Shown here in pieces: positions 1-11,212 of a stretch of 64,000 bases of DNA (positions within the stretch are counted from its first letter, which is position 1; the number at the start of each line of letters is the position of its first letter). The stretch is from assembly GCF_004011865.1 (NCBI RefSeq), contig NZ_RKLP01000008.1:62001-126000 (forward strand), in the 5' to 3' direction. The DNA comes from Prescottella agglutinans. Its GTDB lineage: Bacteria; Actinomycetota; Actinomycetes; Mycobacteriales; Mycobacteriaceae. Under the pieces are notes generated by a model, which ran no database searches, was not told the origin of the DNA, and worked only from the letters and a program-made list of their open reading frames with translations. A program made the position numbers and the translations under genes.

Positions 1-1047
1 GTTCTCATTCTGAATCGTCGAGTCGGCGTAGCCATCAAGGGCTTCGCAACAGCCGCTTTGCTCATCGCCGGCGTGATCGCCGCTCCGGCGACCGCGTCCG
101 CCCAGGAATCATCTCCGGCCGAGCCGGCAAGGAAGGTGAATGATTGGACGTGCAGTCTCACTCCGGAACACCCCCGCCCGGTTGTCCTCGCGCACGGCAC
201 GGGAATGAGCTGGACGGACGCCTTTGGCGAACCGGGTAGCGCGACTAACGACGCCGGACTTGCAAAGGAATTGTTGGCAGCCGGCTACTGCGTCTACGCC
301 GAGAATTACGGCGGCACCAGCTATGCCGGTTTGCCCGGGATCACCGGGATCACATGGGGGAACGACAACATCGGCCGCTCGGCCAAGCAAGCGGCGACGT
401 TCGTCGACACCGTCCTCGCCCGCACCAACAGCTCCCAGGTCGACATCGTGGCGCACTCGCAGGGCGGCACGATGGCCCGGCAGTACCTCCGCTTCGAAGG
501 CGGAGCCAATCCGAACAATCCTGCGCTCAACAAGGTGCACACGCTGGTCATGGTCGCGCCCTCCACTCACGGCTCGACCCTCGAGGACTTTGAAGTCGTG
601 GATCAGAATGGTCTTTTGGTAACGCTCGATGTACAGCAGGCGTTCGACACCCGGTATCCCACGTGGTTGGGGGAGACGGTCCGATACGCCGCCGCAGTGG
701 CCGACCCGACGGTCGGCCCGGCCGTGTACCAGCAGTTCGTGGGCTCGAAGTTCCTCGCGACCCTCAACGCCGGCAGCGAGACGCTTCCGGGTGTCCATTA
801 CACCGTCATCGCATCCAATCTCTGGAAGGGCAAGCAAAACGATGGGATTATCACGCCGAAGTGGGACCAGTCGTTCCTGAAGGTCGCTGCCGGTGACCCG
901 TTCGTAGAGAACATCACGGTCCAGGACGCGTGCCCTGGCCTCCCTCTCAGTCACACCAGTGGGCTGCTCAACCACCCGGCCCCGCAGTTCCTCGTCAAGA
1001 AGGCACTCGATCCGACCCTCGGAGGCACGCCGCCCTGCGCGGGCTGA
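1..1047 (+). CDS. Secreted lipase/esterase, alpha/beta-hydrolase (5' truncated by window)
   Basis: Hydrolyses ester or lipid substrates outside the cytoplasm. The frame is open from base 1 and the first residues already form a signal peptide: basic NRR, a hydrophobic stretch and a cleavage-like ASA-QE, so the true start lies upstream of the window. The body shows the oxyanion region LAHGTG and the nucleophile elbow AHSQGG typical of the Lipase_2 (LipA/EstB-like) family, with paired cysteines suited to an exported enzyme and an HTSGLL segment that may hold the catalytic His. A TTG at 58 is a possible internal start but would cut the signal peptide. Substrate cannot be told from sequence. Confidence 0.8.
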   Translation, partial: VLILNRRVGVAIKGFATAALLIAGVIAAPATASAQESSPAEPARKVNDWTCSLTPEHPRPVVLAHGTGMSWTDAFGEPGSATNDAGLAKELLAAGYCVYAENYGGTSYAGLPGITGITWGNDNIGRSAKQAATFVDTVLARTNSSQVDIVAHSQGGTMARQYLRFEGGANPNNPALNKVHTLVMVAPSTHGSTLEDFEVVDQNGLLVTLDVQQAFDTRYPTWLGETVRYAAAVADPTVGPAVYQQFVGSKFLATLNAGSETLPGVHYTVIASNLWKGKQNDGIITPKWDQSFLKVAAGDPFVENITVQDACPGLPLSHTSGLLNHPAPQFLVKKALDPTLGGTPPCAG

Positions 1048-1110
1048 CGCCACTACGGACGCCGCCGCGACTGAGCGCGCGCTCCAACCGATTCGAGACC
1101 GCTGGGGTTC

Positions 1111-1156
1111 AAGGGCACTGCGACACATCCTCGACCGAGAGTGTTGCAGTGCCCTT
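1111..1156. repeat. 16-bp inverted repeat, hairpin
   Basis: Arms at 1111-1126 and 1141-1156 pair over 16 bp with one G-U and a 14-nt loop. It lies 64 bp after the lipase stop and before the transposase remnant. It may terminate the lipase transcript, though no T-run follows, or be left over from the mobile element. Confidence 0.45.
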
Positions 1157-1329
1157 GCCCGCGTTGCATTCGGTGTCATGTGCGTTCTGGAAGCTGGTCG
1201 CCGAGGGCACACCGCCCTCGGCGGCCGGACTCATTGTCGGTGTTTCGGACTCGACGGGGCCGCAGTGGTTCAGTGACGCCGGCGAGCTGCACGTGAGCGG
1301 GCCGCGTCGGCGATCCGCCGCGAGACAGC

Positions 1330-1614
1330 CGCTCAGGAATGGCGCAACACCCCGCATCGCGATGGACACCGGCCTCGAGGTCTACTTCTGCGACCCGCAC
1401 TCGCGATGACAGCGAGGCTTCAACGAGACACCAACGGCATGATATGCCAAGGTTTTTCGAAAGGCACCGACCTATCGGTGTTCCCTTCCGGATGCTTCGA
1501 CCACGTCGCCCTCGAACTGAACGCCCTCCTACACGCGCGCCACGGATTCATGCCACCCGCCCGAGTCCTCGACGAGCTCCTGTCACACTCGTCCGCTTTG
1601 CAGCGACTGGTTGA
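1330..1614 (+). pseudogene. IS30-family transposase remnant (C-terminal end)
   Basis: Only the C-terminal part of an IS30-type DDE transposase survives, spread over three frames. One frame near 1333 reads GMAQH, the next reads DTGLEVYFCDPHS up to a stop at 1409, the next (from about 1406) reads DTNG and KGTDLSVF followed by ALELNA and PARVLDELL, and a third ends in RFAATG-stop at 1614. These match the family order of a VYFCDP segment, NENTNG, FPKGTDLS, ELN and PAE/VLDELL. The acidic residue of the NEN(T/M)NG segment is lost. There are several frameshifts and no N-terminal HTH, so it is inactive. It lies just beyond the 3' end of vsr. Confidence 0.7.
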
Positions 1615-1626
1615 ATCCGCCCTGCA

Positions 1627-2031
1627 TCAGCCCCCGACCAGCGCCGCCTGCACCCGATCCGCCGCTTCCGTCGGATCTTCGTGCTCCCAGATCCGCACCA
1701 CGCGCCAGCCGGCCGCCGCGAGCCGGGCGTCGGTGTCCCGGTCGCGAACGACGTTGGCGGCCAACTTGTCCGCCCACCACTGCGCGTTGTTCTTGGGGGA
1801 CGTCGCGTGCTGCGGGCAGCTGTGCCAGAAGCAGCCGTCGACGTACACCGCGACCTTCTTGCGGGGGAACACCAGATCGGCCCGGCGGCGCAGGCCCCGC
1901 AGCGGCGCCCGGTCGACGAAGAACCGCGCCCCGCGGCGGTGCAGTTCGCGGCGCAGCGCCACCTCCGGCGCGGTGTCGCGCCGGCGCTGCGCCCGCATCC
2001 GGGCACTGGTCAGGGGATCAGTCGAGGGCAT
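1627..2031 (-). CDS. vsr: Very short patch repair (Vsr) DNA mismatch endonuclease
   Basis: Nicks DNA next to T:G mismatches made by deamination of 5-methylcytosine, protecting the sites of its partner methyltransferase. The protein has the Vsr core: an N-terminal RMRAQRRRDTAPE segment, the LVFPRKKVAVYVDGCFWH strand with the CFWHSCP motif, and W-V-R-I-WEHE near the end. About 135 residues is normal for the family. I prefer the ATG at 2031, which has GAGG 9 nt upstream; an in-frame ATG at 2040 has no room for a binding site. It lies 48 bp downstream of the cytosine methyltransferase on the same strand, the usual pairing. Confidence 0.9.
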   Translation of the reverse strand: MPSTDPLTSARMRAQRRRDTAPEVALRRELHRRGARFFVDRAPLRGLRRRADLVFPRKKVAVYVDGCFWHSCPQHATSPKNNAQWWADKLAANVVRDRDTDARLAAAGWRVVRIWEHEDPTEAADRVQAALVGG

Positions 2032-2079
2032 CGACACCATCCTCGCACCGGTGTCGGGCGCCTGCGCCTCGCGGCGGTG

Positions 2080-3243
2080 TCAGGCCACCGCTTCCGGGTA
2101 GCCGCCCATCCGGTCGAGGTGGTTCTCGACGTCGTCGAGGAAGCCGGGCACGAACCGCAGGCTGCCGGTGCGGGCCCGCTTGAGGAACCCGGCGGTGGCG
2201 CGGGCGGACAGCAGTTGCGAGTGCTCGAGGAAGCCGCTGAGGTCCTCGTACGGGTGCTGGACCGGCCAGTGCGACTCGTGCACGCGGAACGCCTGCCGGT
2301 CGCGGCCCCACGCGGCGCTGGGCCACGCGTCGCCGGGCTTCAGCGGGGTCTCGTGGTCCGTGCTGTAGGCGATGCGGTCGACGAGGCGCCCGCCCACCCA
2401 CTCGGCCATCCGCACGCTCACGGCGTTGCCGACCAGGCGCCAGCGGTGCCCGTTGCGGATGCCCTTCACCTCGGTGGCCGGGGCCGTCCAGTCGGGGTCG
2501 AAGCCCTGCAGGCGTTCGGCGTCGATCAGGCCGGGCGTGACGATCTCACCCGACGGCAGGCGCACCGCCGGCGGCGACGCGATGCCCACCGTCGACCCGC
2601 CCTTGAGCGTGGGCACCGCGTTGACGGCCCACCCGAGCCCGCGGACGCCCTCGGTCCAGTAGAAGCCGCACGGGTACTGCGCCGGGTCGCCCTCGTCGGG
2701 GACTCCGGCATCCTGCCCGAACAGCACCTCGCGGGGATCGTCGGTGCGCGACGCCAGCATCAGCACGCGCTGCCGTCGCTGCGGCAGCCCGAACGCCCGC
2801 GCGTCCACCACCCGGTACGCCCACGTGTAGCCGAGGTCCTCGAGCGCGTCGGTGATGTGCCGCATCGCCGCGCCGCGGCCGAGATTGAGCATGAACGGGA
2901 CGTTCTCGATCAGCAGCCAGCGCGGCCCCTTCTTGCGCTTGACCAGACGGAACACCTCGTCGACCAGGCCGGAGCGGGCGCCGGTGATGCCCGCCGTCCG
3001 CCCGGCCTGCGACAGGTCCTGGCACGGGAAACCCGCGGCCACCAGTTCGGTGTGCTGCGGCAGCGACCGCAGGCGGGTCACGTCACCGTGCAGTTCGACG
3101 CCGGCGAACCGGGTGCGCAGCACCTGCTGGGCGCCGGGATCGATCTCGCACAGCAGCTCGGTCTCCCAGCCGTGGCTGCGCAGGCCCAACTCCACCCCGC
3201 CGATGCCGGCGAACAGCCCCACCATGTTCCCGGTCGACGTCAC
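2080..3243 (-). CDS. dcm: DNA (cytosine-5-)-methyltransferase
   Basis: Transfers a methyl group from SAM to C5 of cytosine in a specific DNA site. Motif I (FAGIGG, residues 11-16), motif IV with the catalytic Cys (PCQ, Cys74) and motif VI (E113-N-V) are all present; the C-terminal part has the target-recognition region and the RLVGNAVSV motif X. I place the start at the GTG at 3243, with AGGAAGG 5 nt before it; the frame stays open for 160 codons upstream but that stretch is Arg-rich and has no homologous look. With vsr it forms a methylation/repair pair. No restriction endonuclease is visible beside it, so it may be an orphan or the remnant of a lost R-M system. Confidence 0.9.
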   Translation of the reverse strand: MTSTGNMVGLFAGIGGVELGLRSHGWETELLCEIDPGAQQVLRTRFAGVELHGDVTRLRSLPQHTELVAAGFPCQDLSQAGRTAGITGARSGLVDEVFRLVKRKKGPRWLLIENVPFMLNLGRGAAMRHITDALEDLGYTWAYRVVDARAFGLPQRRQRVLMLASRTDDPREVLFGQDAGVPDEGDPAQYPCGFYWTEGVRGLGWAVNAVPTLKGGSTVGIASPPAVRLPSGEIVTPGLIDAERLQGFDPDWTAPATEVKGIRNGHRWRLVGNAVSVRMAEWVGGRLVDRIAYSTDHETPLKPGDAWPSAAWGRDRQAFRVHESHWPVQHPYEDLSGFLEHSQLLSARATAGFLKRARTGSLRFVPGFLDDVENHLDRMGGYPEAVA

Positions 3244-3332
3244 GGCACCCTTCCTCACGCACAAATACCATGAGCAGGTTACTCGAGTCCTCGGACGTGG
3301 CCGCGTCACACCGCCGCGCGTGCGCCGGCTCT

Positions 3333-3851
3333 TCAGTTCTGCGCCCCGCCGGCCCGCGCAGGGAACAACAACGCGTCGACGACGGGGTGCAGGTCGGATC
3401 CGCGGGCGACCGCCTCCAACAGCGCGTCGAGGCTGTCGGCGACGGCGGTCGTCGCCTCGAACTCGGGCTCGACGCCGTGGACGATCGCGCCGTCGACACC
3501 GATCGCCAGGTACGAGTAGTCGCCGCGGACGGAGCACAGGATCGGGCAGTGCCGCCGCCAGAACTCCGCGACGGCGGCCGCGTCGTCGTCGCTCACGGCC
3601 GCCTCGCGGCCGAGGGTCTCGAACTCGTTCCACGCGAACGCGGCGTCCGCCGAATCCGTGTAGTCGTCGAGAGCCAGGAACCATACCGCGTCGTCCGGGC
3701 TCGACAACCGCGAGAACGACGACGCCCACGTCTGCTGGACGTCCGGGAACGAGGCCAGGACGTCGGGCACCGGGCGCGCACCCCGAGGGGCGGGCTCGTG
3801 AACCCAGCCCGCGGAGCGCAACGCGGCGACTGCCCGAGCGAACACGTCCAT
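3333..3851 (-). CDS. SUKH (SMI1/KNR4)-like protein, uncharacterised
   Basis: A 172-residue soluble protein with no signal peptide. The pattern of WFLALDDY, an acidic AFAWNEFE helix, then GDYSYLAI followed by DGAIVHG and SLDALL resembles SMI1/KNR4 (SUKH) domains, many of which are immunity or scaffold proteins. No toxin gene is adjacent, so an immunity role is only a possibility. The ATG at 3851 is chosen because the frame above it is Arg/Pro-rich shadow sequence; no strong ribosome-binding site is seen. It lies between dcm and clp, all on the minus strand. Confidence 0.6.
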   Translation of the reverse strand: MDVFARAVAALRSAGWVHEPAPRGARPVPDVLASFPDVQQTWASSFSRLSSPDDAVWFLALDDYTDSADAAFAWNEFETLGREAAVSDDDAAAVAEFWRRHCPILCSVRGDYSYLAIGVDGAIVHGVEPEFEATTAVADSLDALLEAVARGSDLHPVVDALLFPARAGGAQN

Positions 3852-3897
3852 CGGCGACGACGATACTCGAGTCCGAGTCACACCCGGGGCACGCGAA

Positions 3898-3922
3898 CGC
3901 CCCGGCCGAGGCGACCGGGGCG
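3898..3922 (-). terminator. GC-rich hairpin after clp
   Basis: An 11-bp stem (3898-3908 with 3912-3922, one G-U) and a 3-nt loop lie 20 bp downstream of the clp stop on its strand. There is no T-run, so termination is inferred only. Confidence 0.35.
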
Positions 3923-3942
3923 CTCGCGGCGACGGCCGGGGA

Positions 3943-6423
<2,481 letters not shown>

Positions 6424-6587
6424 GTCCTAGCCTCCAAATCTCTGTTCTCAGCAATCTGGTTCGGACTCGTCCGCACTGCTCGGCCGGACCTCACTCAACC
6501 TTGCGACCGCAGCGTGGGAAAGTAAAGAGTCTTCCGGCCCGCGTCGCCGCGCGTGTCGTCGACGATCACCGAAAGGGTGTGTGCCAC

Positions 6588-7688
6588 ATGACGACCGCGC
6601 CTGTGTCCGCCGAACGCACGGTCGGATCGCGAAGTTCGAGGCTGTTGCGGGACGCGCACGCCGGTGCCCTCGTCGAGGCCTTCGTCGTGATCGGGATTCT
6701 CACGATCCTCGTCACCCGCGCCTACCTGCACGCCACCGGATACCCGCAGATCGGCGGTTCCACCCTGCACATCGCGCATGCGCTGTGGGGCGGGCTGGGG
6801 ATGGTCGCCGCGCTGGTGGTCGTCTTCTCGTTCCTCGGCGACCTGCCGCGGATCGTGGCGGTGGTCGCCGGCGGCATCGGATTCGGCCTCTTCCTGGACG
6901 AGGTCGGCAAGTTCGTGACCCAGACGAACGACTATTTCTTCCAGCCGTCCGTGGCGATCATGTACGTCGTCGTGGTCGCGCTGCTGCTTCTCAACCGTTG
7001 GATGAACGACGTCCGGCAGCAGACCACCGCCGAGGCCCTCGTCAACGCCGCGAGCACCGCCGCCGACGGGTTGATCCACGGGCTGACCGCGTCGCGGCGG
7101 GCGGAGGCGCACCGGCAGTTGCGCCGCGCCGCCGACGCGGGCGTCGACCCCGCCGCGATCGCGTGCGTCGAGGAACTGCTGTCCCGGTGCGAGCCCCGAT
7201 CCGCCGGACGGTCCGACGCCCTGCTGGCCCGGCTGCGCCGACCGCTGCCGCGGGCGCTGGACAGCGCCCGCGCCGTGTGGATCGCCGCGATCGCACTGAC
7301 GCTGTTCTCCACCGCCGGGGTGGTGAACGCCGTGGCCACGCTGTCGGAGGACCTCTCCGGTGGCACCGGCACCGACATCACGACGATCGGGCAGATGTGC
7401 GGGTCGATCATCGCGTTCACGCTGTGCTGGGTGGCGATCGCCCGACTGCGGAGCGGCAGCATCTGGCCGGTGCGCCTGCTCCGCGCCGCGGCGCTGGTGA
7501 CGATCCTGCTCACCGAGGTCTTCAACTTCGTCGCGGAGGAATTCGGTGCGCTGATCAACGTCGCCGTCGGCCTCACCGCCCTGGTGGTGTTCTCGCGGCG
7601 CATCACGCTGCTCGAGCGCGGCGAGCAGGCGACGAATCACCCGAACGGCGACCCGCGCGAACCGGTCCCGTCCGCACAGCCCACCTGA
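6588..7688 (+). CDS. Multi-pass membrane protein, unknown function
   Basis: A 366-residue integral membrane protein. Four hydrophobic helices fall in the first 140 residues (from AFVVIGILTIL to YVVVVALLLLN). A charged soluble segment of about 100 residues with His, Arg and Glu follows, then four more helices. An FGLFLDEVGKFV segment sits between helices 3 and 4. I do not recognise a named family. Start is the ATG at 6588 with GAAAGGG upstream; the frame opens earlier but without a binding site. It is divergent from clp across a 164-bp intergenic region that must hold both promoters. Confidence 0.75.
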   Translation: MTTAPVSAERTVGSRSSRLLRDAHAGALVEAFVVIGILTILVTRAYLHATGYPQIGGSTLHIAHALWGGLGMVAALVVVFSFLGDLPRIVAVVAGGIGFGLFLDEVGKFVTQTNDYFFQPSVAIMYVVVVALLLLNRWMNDVRQQTTAEALVNAASTAADGLIHGLTASRRAEAHRQLRRAADAGVDPAAIACVEELLSRCEPRSAGRSDALLARLRRPLPRALDSARAVWIAAIALTLFSTAGVVNAVATLSEDLSGGTGTDITTIGQMCGSIIAFTLCWVAIARLRSGSIWPVRLLRAAALVTILLTEVFNFVAEEFGALINVAVGLTALVVFSRRITLLERGEQATNHPNGDPREPVPSAQPT

Positions 7689-7716
7689 CGGCCGTTCGTC
7701 GCATAACGTAGACACC

Positions 7717-8301
7717 GTGAGCATTTCGAGCACCGCGCGGTCCTGGCCTGCCGTTCTGACGTGGCGCGCCCACTCGGCGCCGCGCATGGAGTCCGTGCGC
7801 GTTCAGGTGAGCGGAAACCGGATCAAGGCGACCGGGCGCATCATCGGCGGCGAGTGCCCGGACCACCCCGCGTTCAGCGCGTCCTACGACCTCGTCACCG
7901 ACGAGAACGGCGTCACCCGCCGGCTGTCGCTGCGCACCGCGCTCGCCTCGGGGGAGCGGCAGATGTCGATCAGCCGCGACGAGGAGGGCGTGTGGATGGT
8001 CGAGACCGGCACCACCCACCTGCGCTCCGCGTTCGCCGGCGCCAAGGACGTCGACGTCGTGCTCAGCCCGTTCTTCAACGCGCTGCCGATCCGCCGGTTC
8101 GGTATGCAGCACGAGTCCGAGGACATCCAGGTGCCCGTCGTGTACGTCAACCTGCCCGACCTCGCCGTGCAGGAGGCGTCGCTGACCTACAGCAGCGGCG
8201 CCGACGGCATCCACGTGCTCTCGCCGGTGTCGTCGTCGTCCGTCACCGTCGACGAGGACGGCTTCGTGCTCGACTACCCGGGGTTGGCCGAGCGGATCTG
8301 A
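7717..8301 (+). CDS. Putative glycolipid-binding domain protein (DUF1089-like)
   Basis: A 194-residue cytoplasmic protein resembling the Glycolipid_bind family (formerly DUF1089). It is beta-rich, with SFxxTY-like DLVTDENGVTRRLSL, then a W-M-V-E and D-V-V-L-S-P-FFNALPIRR segment characteristic of the family, and a terminal DGFVLDYPGLAERI. The family name comes from structural similarity to lipoprotein carriers of mycobacteria; ligand and role are not established here. The GTG start follows a TAACGT-like box after a short gap, so the transcript may be leaderless. It converges on the amidase with a 6-bp gap. Confidence 0.8.
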   Translation: MSISSTARSWPAVLTWRAHSAPRMESVRVQVSGNRIKATGRIIGGECPDHPAFSASYDLVTDENGVTRRLSLRTALASGERQMSISRDEEGVWMVETGTTHLRSAFAGAKDVDVVLSPFFNALPIRRFGMQHESEDIQVPVVYVNLPDLAVQEASLTYSSGADGIHVLSPVSSSSVTVDEDGFVLDYPGLAERI

Positions 8302-8307
8302 GGCGTC

Positions 8308-9645
8308 TCAGCTCACGGCCAGCGCGCAGGCGAGCGCGACGGACTCCGCCGGATGTGACCCGTGTCCGCCCGCGGTGCTGGGCAGCCCGATCACCTGGAC
8401 GCCCACCGGGGCGCCGTCGTCGACGGCGACGGGAACCGAGATCGCCGGGATCCCCAGCGCGTTGAACGGAATGCACATCCGCAGCAACGGGGTTCGGGCC
8501 ACCGACGGATCCGGCGACAGCGCGTCCGCCCGGGTGACCGCACGCAGGGGAGTGGTGGCGGTGACCAGCGCGTCCAGGCGCAGGTCGCCGCGCAGCCGCG
8601 AGAGTGCCTGGCGGCGAAGGCGTTCGACGGTGCGGACGGCGTGCACGTACTCGACGGCGGGGCGGTCCCGCTGCGCGGCCAGCAGCGCGGCCGTGGGCGG
8701 CTGGTAGCGCTCGGGTGCGGCCTCGAACCACGGCCGGTGCGTCTCGTACGCCTCCGACCCGGTGATCACCGGATAGGCGGCGAGCAGGGACTCGGTCTCG
8801 GGAAGTTCGACGTCGATCACCTCGGCGCCCGCGTCGCCGAGGGCGCGGCAGGCCGCGTCGACGGCGGCCGCGATCGCGGGGTCGGCGACGTCCCAGTTGT
8901 CGCCGCGCAGCCGCCCCACCCGCAGGCCCGCGACCGGGGTGCGGACGTGCGCGATGCCGGGGAGCGCGCCCCACGCCAACGACACGTCGACCACCTCGGC
9001 GGCGAGCAGTCCGATGTGGTCGAACGTCGTCGACAGCGGGAACACCCCCGACGTCGGCAGCGCGTCGAAGCTCGGCTTCATCCCGACGATGCCGCACAGG
9101 GACGCGGGAGTGCGCGTGCTGCAGCCGGTGTCGGTGCCCAGCGCGAGCGGCAGCACGCCCTTGGCGACCAACCCGGCCGACCCCGACGAGGAGCCGCCGG
9201 TGACGAGCGTCGGATCGTGCGGGTGCGCGGCCGGGCCGGACGCGTTGACCGCGCCCGTCGGGCCGTACGCGAACTCGTGCAGGTGCGCCTTGGCGACGAC
9301 GATCGCGCCGGCCTCCCGCAGCTTCCCGACGATCCGGGCGTCGGTGGCGGCGGGCGGGGCGTCCGCGAGCACCGCGCTGCCGCACCGCGTCGGCATCCCG
9401 GCGACGTCGATGTTGTCCTTCACCGCCACCGCGACCCCGTGCAGCGGGCCGATCCAGTCGCCGGCGGCGATCGCGGCGTCCGCGCGGGCCGCGGCCTCGA
9501 GCGCGGCGGCGTCGTCGCGGGCGGCCACCAGGTTCTCCCACGGCGTCCCGGACAGCGCGTCGAGGGCGTCGAGCGTCGCGCGCACGTGCTCGGTGGCCGT
9601 CGTCTCCCGCCTGGCCAGCTGCTGGGCGATGTCGCGCAGGGTCAC
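8308..9645 (-). CDS. Amidase signature family hydrolase
   Basis: Hydrolyses an amide (substrate unknown) with the Ser-cisSer-Lys triad. Lys is in VAVKDN (about residue 76), the cis-Ser in GGSSSGSAG, and the nucleophile region reads GTDTGCSTRTPAS, where Cys replaces the usual second Gly of TGGS. Length (445 aa) fits single-domain amidases of the AtzE/GatA-like group; no GatB or GatC lies nearby, so a tRNA role is unlikely. The GTG start at 9645 overlaps the stop of the upstream dehydrogenase in a GTGA, indicating translational coupling. Confidence 0.85.
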   Translation of the reverse strand: MTLRDIAQQLARRETTATEHVRATLDALDALSGTPWENLVAARDDAAALEAAARADAAIAAGDWIGPLHGVAVAVKDNIDVAGMPTRCGSAVLADAPPAATDARIVGKLREAGAIVVAKAHLHEFAYGPTGAVNASGPAAHPHDPTLVTGGSSSGSAGLVAKGVLPLALGTDTGCSTRTPASLCGIVGMKPSFDALPTSGVFPLSTTFDHIGLLAAEVVDVSLAWGALPGIAHVRTPVAGLRVGRLRGDNWDVADPAIAAAVDAACRALGDAGAEVIDVELPETESLLAAYPVITGSEAYETHRPWFEAAPERYQPPTAALLAAQRDRPAVEYVHAVRTVERLRRQALSRLRGDLRLDALVTATTPLRAVTRADALSPDPSVARTPLLRMCIPFNALGIPAISVPVAVDDGAPVGVQVIGLPSTAGGHGSHPAESVALACALAVS

Positions 9646-10607
9646 GGCCGCAGCACCCCGCCGCGGCGTCCGGCGTCGCGCATCCGCTCGAGCCAGTTCT
9701 CGGAGCCGGGCTCGATGCCGGTGATGGTCCAGCGCTCCCGGTTCTCGTAGCGGCGGCGGGCCTCGAAACCGGGTTCGACGAGTCCGGCGAGGGTGCCCTC
9801 GTCGGACAGTTCGGCGCGGGCCCGGGCCAGCACGTCGAGGGTCTCGTCCAGGGCCGCCAGCAGCGCGTCCCGATTGCCCTCGCATATCGCCCGCACCAGG
9901 CCGGGCGCGCTGCCGGCCACGCGGGTGCCGTCGCGGAACGAGCCGGCCGCCAACCCCAGCGCCAGATCGCCGCCCGCCGCCCCGGACAGTGCCAGCGCCT
10001 CGGCGAGCACGTGCGGCAGATGCGAGATGCGGGCCGCGGCGGCGTCGTGCTCGACGGACTCGGCCGGCACCACCACCGCGCCGCAGTCCAGCGCCAGCCG
10101 GGCCACCTGCGTCCAGATCTCCGGGTCCACGCCGTCGTCGGCGCTGACCACCCAGACGGCGTCGCGGAACAGGTCGGCGTCGCCGGCCTCCCAGCCGGAC
10201 TCGTTCGTCCCGGCCATCGGGTGCCCGCCGACGAACCGGTCCTGCAGACCGTGTCGGGCGACGGCCGCGGCCACCTCGGCCTTGACGCTGACGACGTCGG
10301 TGATCGGGCAGCCGGGGGCGTGCTCGGCGATCGCCGCGAGCGTCGCGTCGACGGCCGGCATCGGCACCGCGACCACCAGCAGGGCGCCCGCGTCGGCGGC
10401 GCGGCGCAGCACCGCGACCAGGTCGGTGTCGGCGTCGAATCCGTCGGCGCGGGCGGCGTCCACCGGCCCGGCGGAGCGGTTCCAGCCCCACCCGTCCCGG
10501 CCCGCGGCGACGGCCGCGCGAAGCAGGGATCCGCCGATCAGACCCAGGCCGAGAACGCAGACGGGAGGTGCGGAAACGGAGACAGCCACCCGAACAGGTT
10601 GGCACAT
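9642..10607 (-). CDS. tyrA: Prephenate dehydrogenase
   Basis: Oxidatively decarboxylates prephenate to 4-hydroxyphenylpyruvate in tyrosine synthesis, using NAD(P). The Rossmann motif GLGLIGGSL is near residue 20; the family signatures VVSVKAEV, GGHPMAGTNESGW and SHLPHVLAEAL are present with the catalytic His in GGHPMAG. About 321 residues without an ACT domain. The ATG at 10607 lacks a binding site, so a GTG 18 nt further in (VAVSVSAPP) is an alternative start. It is divergent from the tadA-associated gene and coupled to the amidase downstream. Confidence 0.9.
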   Translation of the reverse strand: MCQPVRVAVSVSAPPVCVLGLGLIGGSLLRAAVAAGRDGWGWNRSAGPVDAARADGFDADTDLVAVLRRAADAGALLVVAVPMPAVDATLAAIAEHAPGCPITDVVSVKAEVAAAVARHGLQDRFVGGHPMAGTNESGWEAGDADLFRDAVWVVSADDGVDPEIWTQVARLALDCGAVVVPAESVEHDAAAARISHLPHVLAEALALSGAAGGDLALGLAAGSFRDGTRVAGSAPGLVRAICEGNRDALLAALDETLDVLARARAELSDEGTLAGLVEPGFEARRRYENRERWTITGIEPGSENWLERMRDAGRRGGVLRP

Positions 10608-10656
10608 TCGGCGGTGGACTTCTTATGGAGGCACTGCGCGGGCTACCGTTGCGCGC

Positions 10657-11196
10657 ATGGGTGCACAGCGCGCGAACAACAACAGCGCCTCCGCGAGGTC
10701 GATGGAGGATCTGGACGGCTTCGGTATGGCCGTCGTCCGCGAGGAGGGCCGTTGGAAATGCACCCCGCTGACCGATGGCGCGCTGACGAGCCTGCGGTCC
10801 GCCGAGAAGGAACTGCTCGAGCTGCGTAGCTCCGGCGCCGTGTTCGGCCTGCTGGACGTCGACGAGGAGTTCTTCGTCATCGTGCGGCCCGCACCGACGG
10901 GCACCCGCCTGCTGATCTCCGACGCCACCGCGGCCATCGACTACGACATCGCGGCCGACGTCCTCGAGTCGCTCAACATCGAGATCCCCGACATCGACCC
11001 CGACGACCTCGACGACATCGAGCCGTGGGAGGAGGGCGACCTGGGTGTCCTCTCGGACCTGGGCCTGCCCGACGCCGTGCTGGGCGTGATCCTCGCGGAG
11101 ACCGACCTGTATCCGGACGAGCAGCTGGCGATGATCGCGCAGCGCTGCGGATTCGAGGCGGAGCTGTCGACCGCGCTCGACAAGCTCCCGCGCTGA
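10657..11196 (+). CDS. tRNA adenosine deaminase-associated protein
   Basis: A 179-residue acidic actinobacterial protein of unknown mechanism that habitually precedes tadA; the name comes from that linkage. The N-terminal half has strands ending in FFVIVRP and TRLLISDATAA. A run IEIPDIDPDDLDDIEPWEEGDLGVL-like (very acidic) follows, then a helical C-terminus. A TACCGT box 7 nt before the ATG suggests a leaderless message. It sits 16 bp before tadA and opposite tyrA. Confidence 0.85.
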   Translation: MGAQRANNNSASARSMEDLDGFGMAVVREEGRWKCTPLTDGALTSLRSAEKELLELRSSGAVFGLLDVDEEFFVIVRPAPTGTRLLISDATAAIDYDIAADVLESLNIEIPDIDPDDLDDIEPWEEGDLGVLSDLGLPDAVLGVILAETDLYPDEQLAMIAQRCGFEAELSTALDKLPR

Positions 11197-11212
11197 CCCC
11201 CGGCAGCCGAGC

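Noticed and set aside
8308-9645. Amidase as GatA of the tRNA amidotransferase
   Set aside because: No gatB or gatC adjacent and the nucleophile motif deviates from GatA.
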